64,000 bases of DNA from Cyclobacteriaceae bacterium (GTDB taxonomy: Bacteria; Bacteroidota; Bacteroidia; Cytophagales; Cyclobacteriaceae), in NCBI GenBank assembly GCA_019638285.1, contig JAHBUB010000011.1, forward strand, positions 41,321 through 105,320, written 5' to 3'. Made by a program: the position numbers and the translations under genes. This document shows positions 24,800-33,663 of this stretch, in pieces; positions within the stretch are counted from its first letter, which is position 1; every line of letters starts with the position of its first letter. A model generated the notes under the pieces. That model saw nothing but the letters and a program-made list of their open reading frames with translations, was not told where the DNA came from and did no database searches.

Positions 24800-26049
24800 T
24801 ATAATCTAGCGGTTACAAATGATCTATCCAGAAACCCCTTGACATCATACACCACTGTTCTTTCTCTTTTTATTCTATTCCAATCCAAATCTTTAAATTC
24901 CTGATGACCCACCGCCAATATAATTCCATGATACTTATCCTTCAGCTCATCAATTAATTTTAGGCCATACTCGTGAGCTACTTCCTTCGCATCAGCATGA
25001 GGGTCGTACACATCTACCAATGCACCATAGGTTTGAAGCTCCCTAATCACATCAGCAACTTTGCTGTTTCGAATATCCGGGCAATCTTCTTTAAAAGTAA
25101 TACCCAGTACCAATATTCTGCTTTTGTTAATCGGTAAATCATTTTTAGCCATCAACTTAATCACAGAGTTGGCGATATACACTGGCATGTTATCATTTAT
25201 TCTTCTCCCAGACAAAATTACCTCTGGTCGATAGCCAAGTCCTTCCGCCTTATAGGTCAGATAGTAAGGGTCAACACCAATACAATGCCCCCCTACTAAT
25301 CCCGGCTTAAATGGAAGGAAATTCCACTTGGTTCCCGCTGCCTCTAATACTTCGTGGGTATCAATCCCAACTTTTTCAAAAATCAGCGCCAATTCATTCA
25401 CAAATGCAATGTTCAGATCGCGTTGTGAATTCTCAATCACTTTAGCTGCCTCTGCAACCTTAATAGAAGATGCTTTATGGGTACCTGCTTTAATGATTCT
25501 TTTATAGAGTTGATCTACCTTTTCTGCAATTTCAGGCGTACTCCCACTGGTTACTTTTTTTATGGTGGTAACACGATGTTGCTTATCTCCTGGATTTATT
25601 CGTTCAGGTGAATATCCACAGAAAAAATCTTTGTTGAATTTTAGTCCGCTTTCTTTTTCAAGAATAGGCACACAAATCTCCTCTGTGCATCCAGGGTAAA
25701 CTGTAGACTCATAAATTGCGATATCTCCCTTTTTAAGAACCCTACCTACCGTTCTAATTGCACTTTCAACAGGTCGTAAATCGGGTTTCTTGAATTCATC
25801 AACAGGAGTAGGTACAGTCACTATGTAGTAATTTACATCCGCCAGGTCTTTTATGTCTGAGGAATAAGAAAGCATCGTAGCCTCTTTTAATTCGTTGGAA
25901 TCAACTTCTCGCGTACGATCAAAGCCTTTTTTCAATTCACCGATTCTACCCTCGTCAATATCAAACCCAACTACATGTATAATTTTACCAAACTCCACCG
26001 CCAGTGGAAGCCCCACATAGCCTAATCCAATTATTCCAATTTTCTCCAT
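24799..26049 (-). CDS. UDP-N-acetylhexosamine 6-dehydrogenase (WbpO/TviB type)
   Basis: I chose the ATG at 26049 ([15 protein letters not shown]), which overlaps the previous stop by one base. The 416-residue protein has the NAD loop [49 protein letters not shown] and [17 protein letters not shown] with the catalytic Cys. The [18 protein letters not shown] stretch is typical of the TviB/WbpO branch, which oxidises UDP-GlcNAc or UDP-GalNAc. It could supply UDP-GlcNAc-uronic acid to WbpB, filling the WbpA step. The exact substrate is inferred from the wbpBDE genes. Confidence 0.85.
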   Translation of the reverse strand: MEKIGIIGLGYVGLPLAVEFGKIIHVVGFDIDEGRIGELKKGFDRTREVDSNELKEATMLSYSSDIKDLADVNYYIVTVPTPVDEFKKPDLRPVESAIRTVGRVLKKGDIAIYESTVYPGCTEEICVPILEKESGLKFNKDFFCGYSPERINPGDKQHRVTTIKKVTSGSTPEIAEKVDQLYKRIIKAGTHKASSIKVAEAAKVIENSQRDLNIAFVNELALIFEKVGIDTHEVLEAAGTKWNFLPFKPGLVGGHCIGVDPYYLTYKAEGLGYRPEVILSGRRINDNMPVYIANSVIKLMAKNDLPINKSRILVLGITFKEDCPDIRNSKVADVIRELQTYGALVDVYDPHADAKEVAHEYGLKLIDELKDKYHGIILAVGHQEFKDLDWNRIKRERTVVYDVKGFLDRSFVTARL

Positions 26050-27071
26050 TAAATTTTCACTTTGTAGTATTCTAAATACCAATTAACAAAACTACTTATA
26101 CCTTCCTCAATCGTAGTAGAGGGCCTAAACCCTACTTCTTCTTCAAGTGCATCTATGTCTGCATAGGTTTCGGGTACGTCACCGGGCTGAATAGGCATAA
26201 AATTCTTTATCGCTTTCTTTCCAAGTTTTTCTTCTAACACTTCAATAAACCTGAGAAGCTCTACGGGTTTATTATTACCAATATTAAAAACCCTGTATGG
26301 AGCAAAGCTCGTGGCCGGGTCCGGAGCACTCCCATTCCACTCTTTATTTTCTTGAGGTATTTTTGGGAGTAACCTTACAATACCTTCTACGATATCTTCT
26401 ACATAAGTAAAATCGCGCCTCATTTTGCCATGATTATATACATCAATAGGGGTTTCCTCAAGGATGGCTTTTGTAAATAGAAATAACGCCATATCCGGTC
26501 GGCCGTAAGGCCCATATACAGTAAAGAAGCGCAACCCTGTAGTGGACAGATTGTATAAACTGGAATAAGTGTGCGCCATCAATTCATTTGCTTTCTTGGT
26601 AGCTGCATACAAGGAAAGGGGATGGTCTACATTGTGATGAACAGAGAACGGCATTTTTGTGTTGGCACCATATACTGAACTGGAAGAAGCATAGATAAGA
26701 TGCTCCGGCTTATTATGACGACAAGCTTCAAGAATATTGATGAATCCTTGAATATTACTATCGATATAGGCTTGTGGATTTGTTATCGAATATCGAACTC
26801 CGGCCTGAGCAGCCAAATTGACAACAAAAGAGAAAGTATATTCCCTAAATAATTGATCCAGTTGTTTTTTATCCCCAATACTCAGTTGCCTAAACTCAAA
26901 GCCTTCAGTTTTTTTTAGTAGCCCAAGCCTAGCCTCCTTTAGCGACACCTCATAATAATCATTCATATTATCAATGCCCACCACGGAATATCCAGCATCC
27001 AGTAGCCGCCTCGAAAGGTGAAACCCAATAAAACCGGCAGCACCGGTAACTAAAACCTGTTTTTTAGCCAT
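26049..27071 (-). CDS. UDP-glucuronate 4-epimerase-like SDR
   Basis: The 340-residue protein begins [22 protein letters not shown] and carries [44 protein letters not shown] (Tyr-x3-Lys) and [18 protein letters not shown]. This is the pattern of UDP-glucuronic acid epimerases (CapI/Gla type). It is the first gene of the minus-strand polysaccharide operon and lies divergently from the Wzz-like gene, 79 bp away. Acting on the GlcNAc-uronate made next door (giving GalNAcA, as TviC does) is an alternative. Confidence 0.82.
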   Translation of the reverse strand: MAKKQVLVTGAAGFIGFHLSRRLLDAGYSVVGIDNMNDYYEVSLKEARLGLLKKTEGFEFRQLSIGDKKQLDQLFREYTFSFVVNLAAQAGVRYSITNPQAYIDSNIQGFINILEACRHNKPEHLIYASSSSVYGANTKMPFSVHHNVDHPLSLYAATKKANELMAHTYSSLYNLSTTGLRFFTVYGPYGRPDMALFLFTKAILEETPIDVYNHGKMRRDFTYVEDIVEGIVRLLPKIPQENKEWNGSAPDPATSFAPYRVFNIGNNKPVELLRFIEVLEEKLGKKAIKNFMPIQPGDVPETYADIDALEEEVGFRPSTTIEEGISSFVNWYLEYYKVKI

Positions 27072-27150
27072 TGACGCAAATGAGCAGTAAAAGTAAGATT
27101 TTAGGTTGATTTTGTATTATTCTCTAATTTGCGAGCTTCAATTTATAATC

Positions 27151-28011
27151 ATGGAAAAGCAGGCAAGCAATGATGAAATCGATTTAGTAGAGCTTTTGGT
27201 AAAAGTTGTCTTGTTGATTAAACGCAATCTAATCCAAATCATTGTTTTCTTTGTGATTGGATCAGGACTAGGATATGCCTATGCCTCACTGGCGCCTAAA
27301 GTCTATGAGAGCAAAATGCTCATCAGTTCAGATATCCTTACAGAATCTTATAGTGAAAAAATATTTCAAACGCTGGAAAAGCTAATCAATGAAAAAAACT
27401 ATTCGGAACTGAATGCCAAGCTAAACATTGATGCTGCCACAGCCGCAACTATTTCTAAACTTAAAATTGAAAGCGCCTTAAAGGACAAGCCTTCAAATGA
27501 GGAAGCTAAAAAATTCTTTTTAATCACCGCTGAATTACATGACCCAAGTGCCTTAGTCAAACTCCAAGAAGGCATTCTTAGTTTTTTACGCCAAAATGAT
27601 TTTGTAAAAGAGCGGGATGACCAAAAGAGAAAATCTTTTAATGAACTAATTCAAAAAACTGAAGCTGAGATCAAATCCTTAGAAGAATTTAAAATCAGCA
27701 TCTATAAAGGTGACTTTTTTAAAGACAACAAAGGCACCGTCATGTTTGACCCAACGGAAGTGAATTCCAAAATAGTCGAACTCACACGTCAAAAAGGTGA
27801 ATATGAAAAAGAGTTTCTGGAGGCCAATAGCGTTCAGGTAGTTGAAGGCTTCACTCGTTTTGATAAGCCCATCTGGCCTAAAAAATCCGTTTCGCTTGCT
27901 GCTGGAGCCTCTCTGGGACTTTTTTTAGTAGGTATTCTTATTGCCTTCAAATCCATTAGAAAACTAGTTCGATTTGCTGAAGATCACCCAAGTCAAAAAA
28001 CAACGAGTTGA
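27151..28011 (+). CDS. Wzz-like polysaccharide chain-length determinant
   Basis: I start at the ATG at 27151 (MEKQASNDEIDLVELLVK). The 286-residue protein has a membrane helix near 25-45, a long periplasmic helical region of about 170 residues, then KPIWPKKSVSLAAGASLGLFLVGILIAF, a Pro-rich stretch leading into the second membrane helix. That is the Wzz layout. It lacks a kinase domain. It sets modal length of the polymer made by the Wzy protein. The stop overlaps the ccmB start as TTGA, so it heads the cytochrome c maturation operon. That is an odd pairing, best explained by its place next to the polysaccharide locus. Confidence 0.8.
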   Translation: MEKQASNDEIDLVELLVKVVLLIKRNLIQIIVFFVIGSGLGYAYASLAPKVYESKMLISSDILTESYSEKIFQTLEKLINEKNYSELNAKLNIDAATAATISKLKIESALKDKPSNEEAKKFFLITAELHDPSALVKLQEGILSFLRQNDFVKERDDQKRKSFNELIQKTEAEIKSLEEFKISIYKGDFFKDNKGTVMFDPTEVNSKIVELTRQKGEYEKEFLEANSVQVVEGFTRFDKPIWPKKSVSLAAGASLGLFLVGILIAFKSIRKLVRFAEDHPSQKTTS

Positions 28012-28664
28012 TTGCAACCCTTTTCAAAAAAGAATTTACCCTTGAACTCAGGCGAAAGTCAGTAGTTTCAGGATTAGTACTTTATCTTTTTAGCACTGCC
28101 TTTATCTGTTATCTTACCTTTAATCTAAGACAGAACCTAGTCACTCCTTTGGTGTGGAGTGCTTTGTTTTGGATCACCATTCTTTTTACTGCTGTAAATT
28201 CAGTGGCCAAGAGTTTCATTGGCGAAAAAAAGGGTCGGGATATTTATTATTATTCAATCGCCAATCCCGCCTCTATTATTCTCTCTAAAATTTTATATAA
28301 TTTTTTACTCTGTACCCTCTTATCGGCTTCGGGCTATTTGCTTTTCTTTCTTTTTTTAGGCGACCCTATCTATGATAAATTAGTCTTTGCTGTGTTAATC
28401 CTTCTCACTTCCATGGGATTCGCTACTTCCCTAACCCTTCTCTCCAGCATTGCAGCTAAAGCCAATAACAGCAACATCCTTATGGCCGTATTAAGCTTTC
28501 CTATCGTAATCTCCATTTTGTTAATGGCTATTAAAGTAACTAAAAATTGTATCGATGGATTGGGCTGGGATGCAAGTTGGGACGAAATGCTTACCCTATT
28601 GTCTATAAATTGTCTTGTTGCTGCCGTGTCTTATTTACTCTTCCCGTATATTTGGAGAAGCTAA
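28008..28664 (+). CDS. ccmB: Heme exporter membrane protein CcmB
   Basis: The 218-residue protein has six membrane segments and the CcmB start (FKKEFTLELRRKSVVSG) followed by FTAVNSVAKSFIGEKKGRDIYYY. CcmB is the membrane part of the CcmAB ABC transporter that releases holo-CcmE. The start is TTG at 28008, overlapping the Wzz-like stop. No ccmA (ATP-binding) gene is present next to it, so the ATPase must be elsewhere in the genome. Confidence 0.88.
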   Translation: MIATLFKKEFTLELRRKSVVSGLVLYLFSTAFICYLTFNLRQNLVTPLVWSALFWITILFTAVNSVAKSFIGEKKGRDIYYYSIANPASIILSKILYNFLLCTLLSASGYLLFFLFLGDPIYDKLVFAVLILLTSMGFATSLTLLSSIAAKANNSNILMAVLSFPIVISILLMAIKVTKNCIDGLGWDASWDEMLTLLSINCLVAAVSYLLFPYIWRS

Positions 28665-28723
28665 TTTAATCGATTTATAATTGTCGGTTTTTATCTAGAA
28701 TAATCTCTATCACCTTGGAAAAA

Positions 28724-29398
28724 ATGGTTAAAAATTGGTGGAAAATAGTTTCAATACTTTTATTGGTTTATACGTTGATAGCCGGATTTTTAATGTCCGT
28801 GCCTAGGCTAAATATTATTAATGAATCCATACGTGCCCTCTATTTTCATGTGCCGATGTGGTTTGGCATGATTGTTATGTTTTCGGTTTCCACCATTTAT
28901 GCCATCAAATACCTCAGGAATCCTACTACTAAAAATGATGTTCTATCGGTTGAGTTTGCCAATACAGGGCTCTTTTTTGGTCTTCTGGGTATTACCACGG
29001 GGATGATTTGGGCCAATTATACCTGGGGAAGCCCGTGGCATGGTGATCCCAAACAAAACGGAGCCGCCATCGCGCTGTTGGTATATCTTGCATACTTCGT
29101 ATTGAGGGGTTCGGTGGAGAATCAGGAACAACGATCTCGCCTTAGTGCGGTCTACAATATTTTTGCTTTTGCAGCCATGATTCCTTTGATCTTTATTATC
29201 CCTCGCATGACCAGCTCTATGCACCCAGGAAGTGGCGGCAATCCAGGCTTCAATATGTACGATCTGGACAGCAGAATGAGAATGGTTTTTTACCCAGCGG
29301 TAATTGGGTGGATACTTCTTGGGGTATGGATTGCAACCTTGAGGATAAGAATAAGAAAAGCAGAAGAACAGATTTTAGAACTTGAAGACTATGCGTAA
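28724..29398 (+). CDS. ccmC: Heme transport protein CcmC
   Basis: The product (about 224 residues from ATG 28724; a TTG at 28715 is also possible) has six membrane segments. FHVPMWFGMIVMF gives the first axial His and RMTSSMHPGSGGNPGF the second. NYTWGSPWHGDPKQNGAAI is the Trp-rich heme-handling loop, a variant of the WWD motif. CcmC presents heme to CcmE. It is followed by the ccmD-like gene, which starts within its last codons. Confidence 0.9.
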   Translation: MVKNWWKIVSILLLVYTLIAGFLMSVPRLNIINESIRALYFHVPMWFGMIVMFSVSTIYAIKYLRNPTTKNDVLSVEFANTGLFFGLLGITTGMIWANYTWGSPWHGDPKQNGAAIALLVYLAYFVLRGSVENQEQRSRLSAVYNIFAFAAMIPLIFIIPRMTSSMHPGSGGNPGFNMYDLDSRMRMVFYPAVIGWILLGVWIATLRIRIRKAEEQILELEDYA

Positions 29399-29606
29399 AT
29401 ATTTAATACTTATATTTTTAATTCTTTCTTCACTGGCCACCTATGCTCAGGAGAAGGTAGAAATGGCGGACACCATGCGCTCAGAAGGTAAAATTTATGT
29501 GGTAGTTGCCATTTTGGGCCTTATTCTTTTTGGTCTTATCGGTTATCTGGTGGTGCTGGATAAAAAAGTATCAAAACTTGAAAAGAAACTTTCTGAGAAG
29601 AAATAA
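29391..29606 (+). CDS. CcmD-like small membrane protein
   Basis: From the ATG at 29391, inside the end of ccmC, this encodes 71 residues. There is a signal-like N-terminus (LILIFLILSSLATYAQ), a second hydrophobic segment (IYVVVAILGLILFGLIGYLVV) and a charged coil tail (DKKVSKLEKKLSEKK). Position between ccmC and ccmE, one conserved helix and a charged tail fit the CcmD family, which helps release holo-CcmE from CcmABC. The added signal peptide is usual for the Bacteroidota form. Confidence 0.75.
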   Translation: MRKYLILIFLILSSLATYAQEKVEMADTMRSEGKIYVVVAILGLILFGLIGYLVVLDKKVSKLEKKLSEKK

Positions 29607-29699
29607 TTAGGTGTCATCCTGTTGCTACCAATTATATTTTCAGGTCCCTAAATCCATAATTTTGCCTTATCTTTACAAGCGGAAAAAAGGGGAGAAAAA

Positions 29700-30110
29700 A
29701 TGAAAAAATCACACATTCTTGCCATTGTCGTTATTGCAGCTGCCATTGGCATAATTATAGCAACCGCTGGTGATGCCAGCACTTACGTAAATTTCAGTCA
29801 GGCCTATGAAATGGCTTCAACAGGTAATAATACCAGCATCCATGTAGTGGGTCAACTAAAAAAGGACCCCAGTGGTCATGTAATAGGAGTTAAAAATTCA
29901 TCTGACAATCTTTCGTTCTCTTTCCTGCTTGTCGATGACAAGGGTGAGGAACAAAAGGTTTTTTATAATGAGCCGATGCCCCCTGACTTTACCCGCTCAG
30001 AAAATGTCGTTGTAATTGGCGGCTTTCAAGAAAACAATTTCGTTGCCAATAAGATCCTGCTCAAATGCCCCTCGAAATATCAGGAGCAAAGTGTGAATGC
30101 AGGGATTTAA
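29700..30110 (+). CDS. ccmE: Heme chaperone CcmE with a Cys-type heme site
   Basis: The 136-residue protein has one N-terminal membrane anchor and the CcmE OB-fold barrel (STYVNFSQAYEMA, IHVVGQLKKD, VVVIGGFQENNFVANKILLKC). The heme-binding motif is C123-P-S-K-Y127 instead of the common HxxxY. CcmE normally binds heme through that His; in a few lineages, including Desulfovibrio and archaea, the Cys form CxxxY is used. A purine-rich GGGGAGAA sequence precedes the ATG, unusual in a genome where most starts lack one. Confidence 0.9.
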   Translation: MKKSHILAIVVIAAAIGIIIATAGDASTYVNFSQAYEMASTGNNTSIHVVGQLKKDPSGHVIGVKNSSDNLSFSFLLVDDKGEEQKVFYNEPMPPDFTRSENVVVIGGFQENNFVANKILLKCPSKYQEQSVNAGI

Positions 30111-30131
30111 AAACTAAGGGTTAATAGATTC

Positions 30132-32645
30132 ATGATTCATTACTTTGTCGGTGACTTGGGTCACCTTTTTGTTATCGTTTCATTCGTCACTTCATTGGTC
30201 GCTGCATTCGCCTATTGGAAAGCAAGGACTATTACTGACGTAGGTGTTAAGCAAGCATGGATCAATAATGCCCGCATTGCTTTTTATGCACATACTTTTG
30301 CGGTTATCGGTGTCTTTGTAGCCCTCTTTTACATTATCTATAACCACTATTTTGAATATCACTACGCTTATAGTCACTCTTCAAGGCATCTTCCGGCACA
30401 CTATATGGTTTCTTGTTTCTGGGAAGGACAGGAGGGTAGTTTTCTGTTGTGGATTTTCTGGCAAGCGTTAATCGGTGTCGTTATCATTCACACCCAAAAA
30501 AAATGGGAAGCACCGGTAATGGTTGTTTTTGCCCTCGTTCAGGCTTTTCTGGCCTCGATGATATTGGGTATCGTAATTCCTTTTGCCGATCTTAAAATAG
30601 GCAGTTCTCCATTTATCCTCTTACGAGATGCACTAAATGATCCTATATTTAAAATTCAGCCCAACTTTATTCCGGCAGATGGGAGTGGTTTAAATCCATT
30701 ATTGCAGAATTATTGGATGGTCATCCATCCCCCTACATTATTCCTGGGGTTTGCACTTACTATTGTTCCCTTTGCCTTTTGTATTGCTGGCCTGTGGGAG
30801 AGAAAGTATTCAGAGTGGATTAAGCCTGCCCTGCCATGGACATTATTGGGCGGAGCCATTCTTGGTCTTGGTATTCTAATGGGTGGTTATTGGGCATATG
30901 AAACCCTTAATTTCGGAGGATACTGGAATTGGGATCCGGTAGAAAACGCGGTCTACGTACCCTGGCTGATACTTATCGCCTCCATCCATACCATGATTGT
31001 CTATAAAAACAATCAAACCGCCTTAAAGACCTCTATTATTCTGGTGATTAGTGTTTTTATACTTATTCTTTATTCTACATTTCTTACACGAAGTGGTATT
31101 TTGGGAGATGCCTCTGTTCACTCTTTTACTGATTTAGGGCTCTCAGGCCAACTGCTCATATATCTGTTATTTTTTACAATAGCCGCTGTTGTATTGGCCA
31201 TCGTGCGCTGGAAAGAAATCCCATCATCCGAAAAGGAAGTCTCCATCTATTCTAGAGAATTCTGGATTTTTCTTGGCGCCACGACCTTGTGCCTTATGGG
31301 CTTCCAGGTGATCATCCCTACTTCTATACCTGTGTACAACAGCATTGTAGGCTTGTTTGGTGGCACCTCTAACCTGGCTCCACCCGCTGATCAAGTCGCC
31401 TTTTATTCAAAATTCCAACTATGGTTTGGAGTGGCGATTGCCCTTCTTTCAGGTACCGCGCAGTTCTTTTGGTATAAACGAATTGACAAATCGAAATTAA
31501 AAAAGGAATTGCTCCCTACTGTTTTAATTTCATTGGTCGTATTTGCACTGATCATCTCCATTGCAGGTATAAGCATACCATCCTATCTGGTATTAACCCT
31601 TGCCGGTGTTTACATCATTGTTTCCAATCTTAAGGTGTTATGGAGTGTTTTCAAGATAAAGCCTTCATTATCCGGAGGGGCTTTGGCTCATATCGGGATC
31701 GGGATCGCGTTAATAGGTATTATGTTTTCTGCAGGCTACTCCAGCGTGGTGTCCCTAAATAATACCGGTATGTTGATCTCAACGGAATTAAGTACAGAGT
31801 TCAATCGAGATAACTTACTCCTGTTTATCAACGAGCCTCGCTCTATGGCTGGCTACGACATTGAATTTCTTGGTGAGCGGTTCGAAGCCAAAAACAAATC
31901 TGGGTATGTCAAGAAAAATGATGTCCTGCTCACACCTGATCCCTATCAGGTGGTGGCTAAACAGGATATTTTTTATAAAGACAAAATGCTCTATGCCAAA
32001 AAGGATACGTTTGAAATATATCCTGAGAATACCTATTACGAAATAGAACTTCGTAAAGGAGACGAGGTGGAAGCAGTTCTATATCCCAGGGTTCAAATTA
32101 ATGAAGCAATGGGCGGATTTATAGCTTCCCCCGATATCAACAGGGGGGCGGTTCGTGATCTATACACACACGTTTCCGCTCCTATGAACAGGGAGGCGGA
32201 AGTAGAATGGAGCGATCTGGAAGAGGTGAAAGTAAAACCAGGAGAACAGTTCTTTGTAAACGATTATGTAGCCGTACTAGAGGATGTAAAACGCATTGAT
32301 GAAATACAGGGAGTAACCTTACGAGCTGATGATGTGGCCGTGCAGGCCAATGTGAGTGTAAAAGGTGAAAGGGATACCTATTATGCGGATCCTATTTTTC
32401 TCATAAAAGACAAGACCCAAGTGGGCAGAATCTCTTCTGAGATAAATGATCTTGGTGTGAAGATCACATTGCTAAATATTCATCCGGAAACCAATGAGTT
32501 TACCTTAGGGCTAAACGCCCGTCAAAAGGACTGGGTCATTATTAAGGCACTAGAGAAGCCTTTCATTAACCTGCTGTGGTTAGGAACTGGCATCCTTATC
32601 ATTGGTTTTTCAATTGCAATGGTAAGACGGTTCAAAACAGCGTAA
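30132..32645 (+). CDS. ccmF: Cytochrome c heme lyase CcmF
   Basis: The 837-residue membrane protein has about 14 membrane segments. GGYWNWDPVENAVYVPWL is the WWD-type heme loop, and conserved His residues occur in VIHPPTLFLGF and DASVHSFTD. A large periplasmic domain runs from about 580 to 805, followed by a last helix. CcmF attaches heme from CcmE to the CXXCH cysteines of apocytochromes. It ends the plus-strand operon and meets moxR tail to tail with only 2 bp between stops. No CcmG or CcmH is in the window. Confidence 0.92.
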   Translation: MIHYFVGDLGHLFVIVSFVTSLVAAFAYWKARTITDVGVKQAWINNARIAFYAHTFAVIGVFVALFYIIYNHYFEYHYAYSHSSRHLPAHYMVSCFWEGQEGSFLLWIFWQALIGVVIIHTQKKWEAPVMVVFALVQAFLASMILGIVIPFADLKIGSSPFILLRDALNDPIFKIQPNFIPADGSGLNPLLQNYWMVIHPPTLFLGFALTIVPFAFCIAGLWERKYSEWIKPALPWTLLGGAILGLGILMGGYWAYETLNFGGYWNWDPVENAVYVPWLILIASIHTMIVYKNNQTALKTSIILVISVFILILYSTFLTRSGILGDASVHSFTDLGLSGQLLIYLLFFTIAAVVLAIVRWKEIPSSEKEVSIYSREFWIFLGATTLCLMGFQVIIPTSIPVYNSIVGLFGGTSNLAPPADQVAFYSKFQLWFGVAIALLSGTAQFFWYKRIDKSKLKKELLPTVLISLVVFALIISIAGISIPSYLVLTLAGVYIIVSNLKVLWSVFKIKPSLSGGALAHIGIGIALIGIMFSAGYSSVVSLNNTGMLISTELSTEFNRDNLLLFINEPRSMAGYDIEFLGERFEAKNKSGYVKKNDVLLTPDPYQVVAKQDIFYKDKMLYAKKDTFEIYPENTYYEIELRKGDEVEAVLYPRVQINEAMGGFIASPDINRGAVRDLYTHVSAPMNREAEVEWSDLEEVKVKPGEQFFVNDYVAVLEDVKRIDEIQGVTLRADDVAVQANVSVKGERDTYYADPIFLIKDKTQVGRISSEINDLGVKITLLNIHPETNEFTLGLNARQKDWVIIKALEKPFINLLWLGTGILIIGFSIAMVRRFKTA

Positions 32646-32647
32646 CT

Positions 32648-33619
32648 TTAAGCCTGAACCAGTTTTTCTATTATTCTATCCAGACTCATTCCTTCAGCTT
32701 CGGCCTTAAAGTTTCTCACTATTCGATGTCGTAGCACTGGCTTTGCTATGGCCTGTACATCTTCTATGTCCGGAGAGTATTTGCCTTGCAGCAGGGCATT
32801 GCATTTTGCGCCAAGCACTAAAAACTGAGATGCTCGTGGTCCTGCACCCCACTCCAAAAATTCATTAGCAATTGCCGACCCTCCTACTCCTGGCCTTGTA
32901 AGGTGGCTCAGCTTTACAGCATATTCCACCACATTATCGGCTATGGGCACCCTTCGTACCAAATGCTGAAATTCAATAATTTGTTCGGCCGTAAGCACCT
33001 TATCAACACTTTGAATATCATCCGCAGTGGTGTTTTTGACAATGGTTACTTCCTGATCGTAGCTTGGGTAGTCCAATAATACGTTGAACATAAAACGATC
33101 CAATTGTGCTTCAGGCAATGGGTAAGTTCCCTCCTGTTCAATTGGGTTTTGGGTTGCCAAAACAAAAAATGGTTTTGGCAATGCGTATTGTTGGCCCGCA
33201 ATTGTAACTGAATACTCCTGCATCGATTCTAAAAGTGCCGCTTGTGTCTTGGGGGGCGTTCGGTTAATTTCATCCGCCAAAACGATGTTGGCAAATACAG
33301 GTCCTTTTACAAATTGAAAATTCCTTTCCTTGTCCATGGTTTCCGCCCCTACAATATCGGAGGGCATAAGGTCCGGAGTAAACTGAATCCTCTTAAATTG
33401 AAGATCAAGTGAAGTGGCTATCGTGTGCACCAAAAGTGTTTTTGCCAATCCCGGAACCCCAACCAACAAGGAATGTCCTTGACAAAAAATTGAAGTAAGG
33501 AGCAAGTGAACCACCTCATCTTGGCCAACTACTACTTTGGCAATTTCATTCTTAAGTTTCTGGTGAGCCTCCGAAAGCGCATCCGCTGCCTCTACATCAT
33601 TTGTATATCGTGAAACCAT
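32648..33619 (-). CDS. MoxR-family AAA+ ATPase
   Basis: The 323-residue protein has Walker A GVPGLAKT (54-61), Walker B with VLADEINRTPPKTQAALLESMQE, sensor I FVLATQNPIEQEGTYPLPEAQLDRF, and the lid with GPRASQFLVLGAKC. MoxR ATPases act as chaperones, usually with VWA-domain partner proteins. None lies adjacent: this gene follows the PPIase trio by 44 bp and is convergent with ccmF. The partner genes (DUF58, VWA) may be elsewhere or beyond this operon. Confidence 0.9.
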   Translation of the reverse strand: MVSRYTNDVEAADALSEAHQKLKNEIAKVVVGQDEVVHLLLTSIFCQGHSLLVGVPGLAKTLLVHTIATSLDLQFKRIQFTPDLMPSDIVGAETMDKERNFQFVKGPVFANIVLADEINRTPPKTQAALLESMQEYSVTIAGQQYALPKPFFVLATQNPIEQEGTYPLPEAQLDRFMFNVLLDYPSYDQEVTIVKNTTADDIQSVDKVLTAEQIIEFQHLVRRVPIADNVVEYAVKLSHLTRPGVGGSAIANEFLEWGAGPRASQFLVLGAKCNALLQGKYSPDIEDVQAIAKPVLRHRIVRNFKAEAEGMSLDRIIEKLVQA

Positions 33620-33663
33620 TCTATTCTGCTGGAATTAAAAGTGAACTGCATCTATTAAAAATT

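Noticed and set aside
27106-27131. TTG ... TAATTTG as a promoter for the Wzz-like gene
   Set aside because: The -7 box is one base short of TAnnTTTG and the spacer is 16, so the match is too weak to list.
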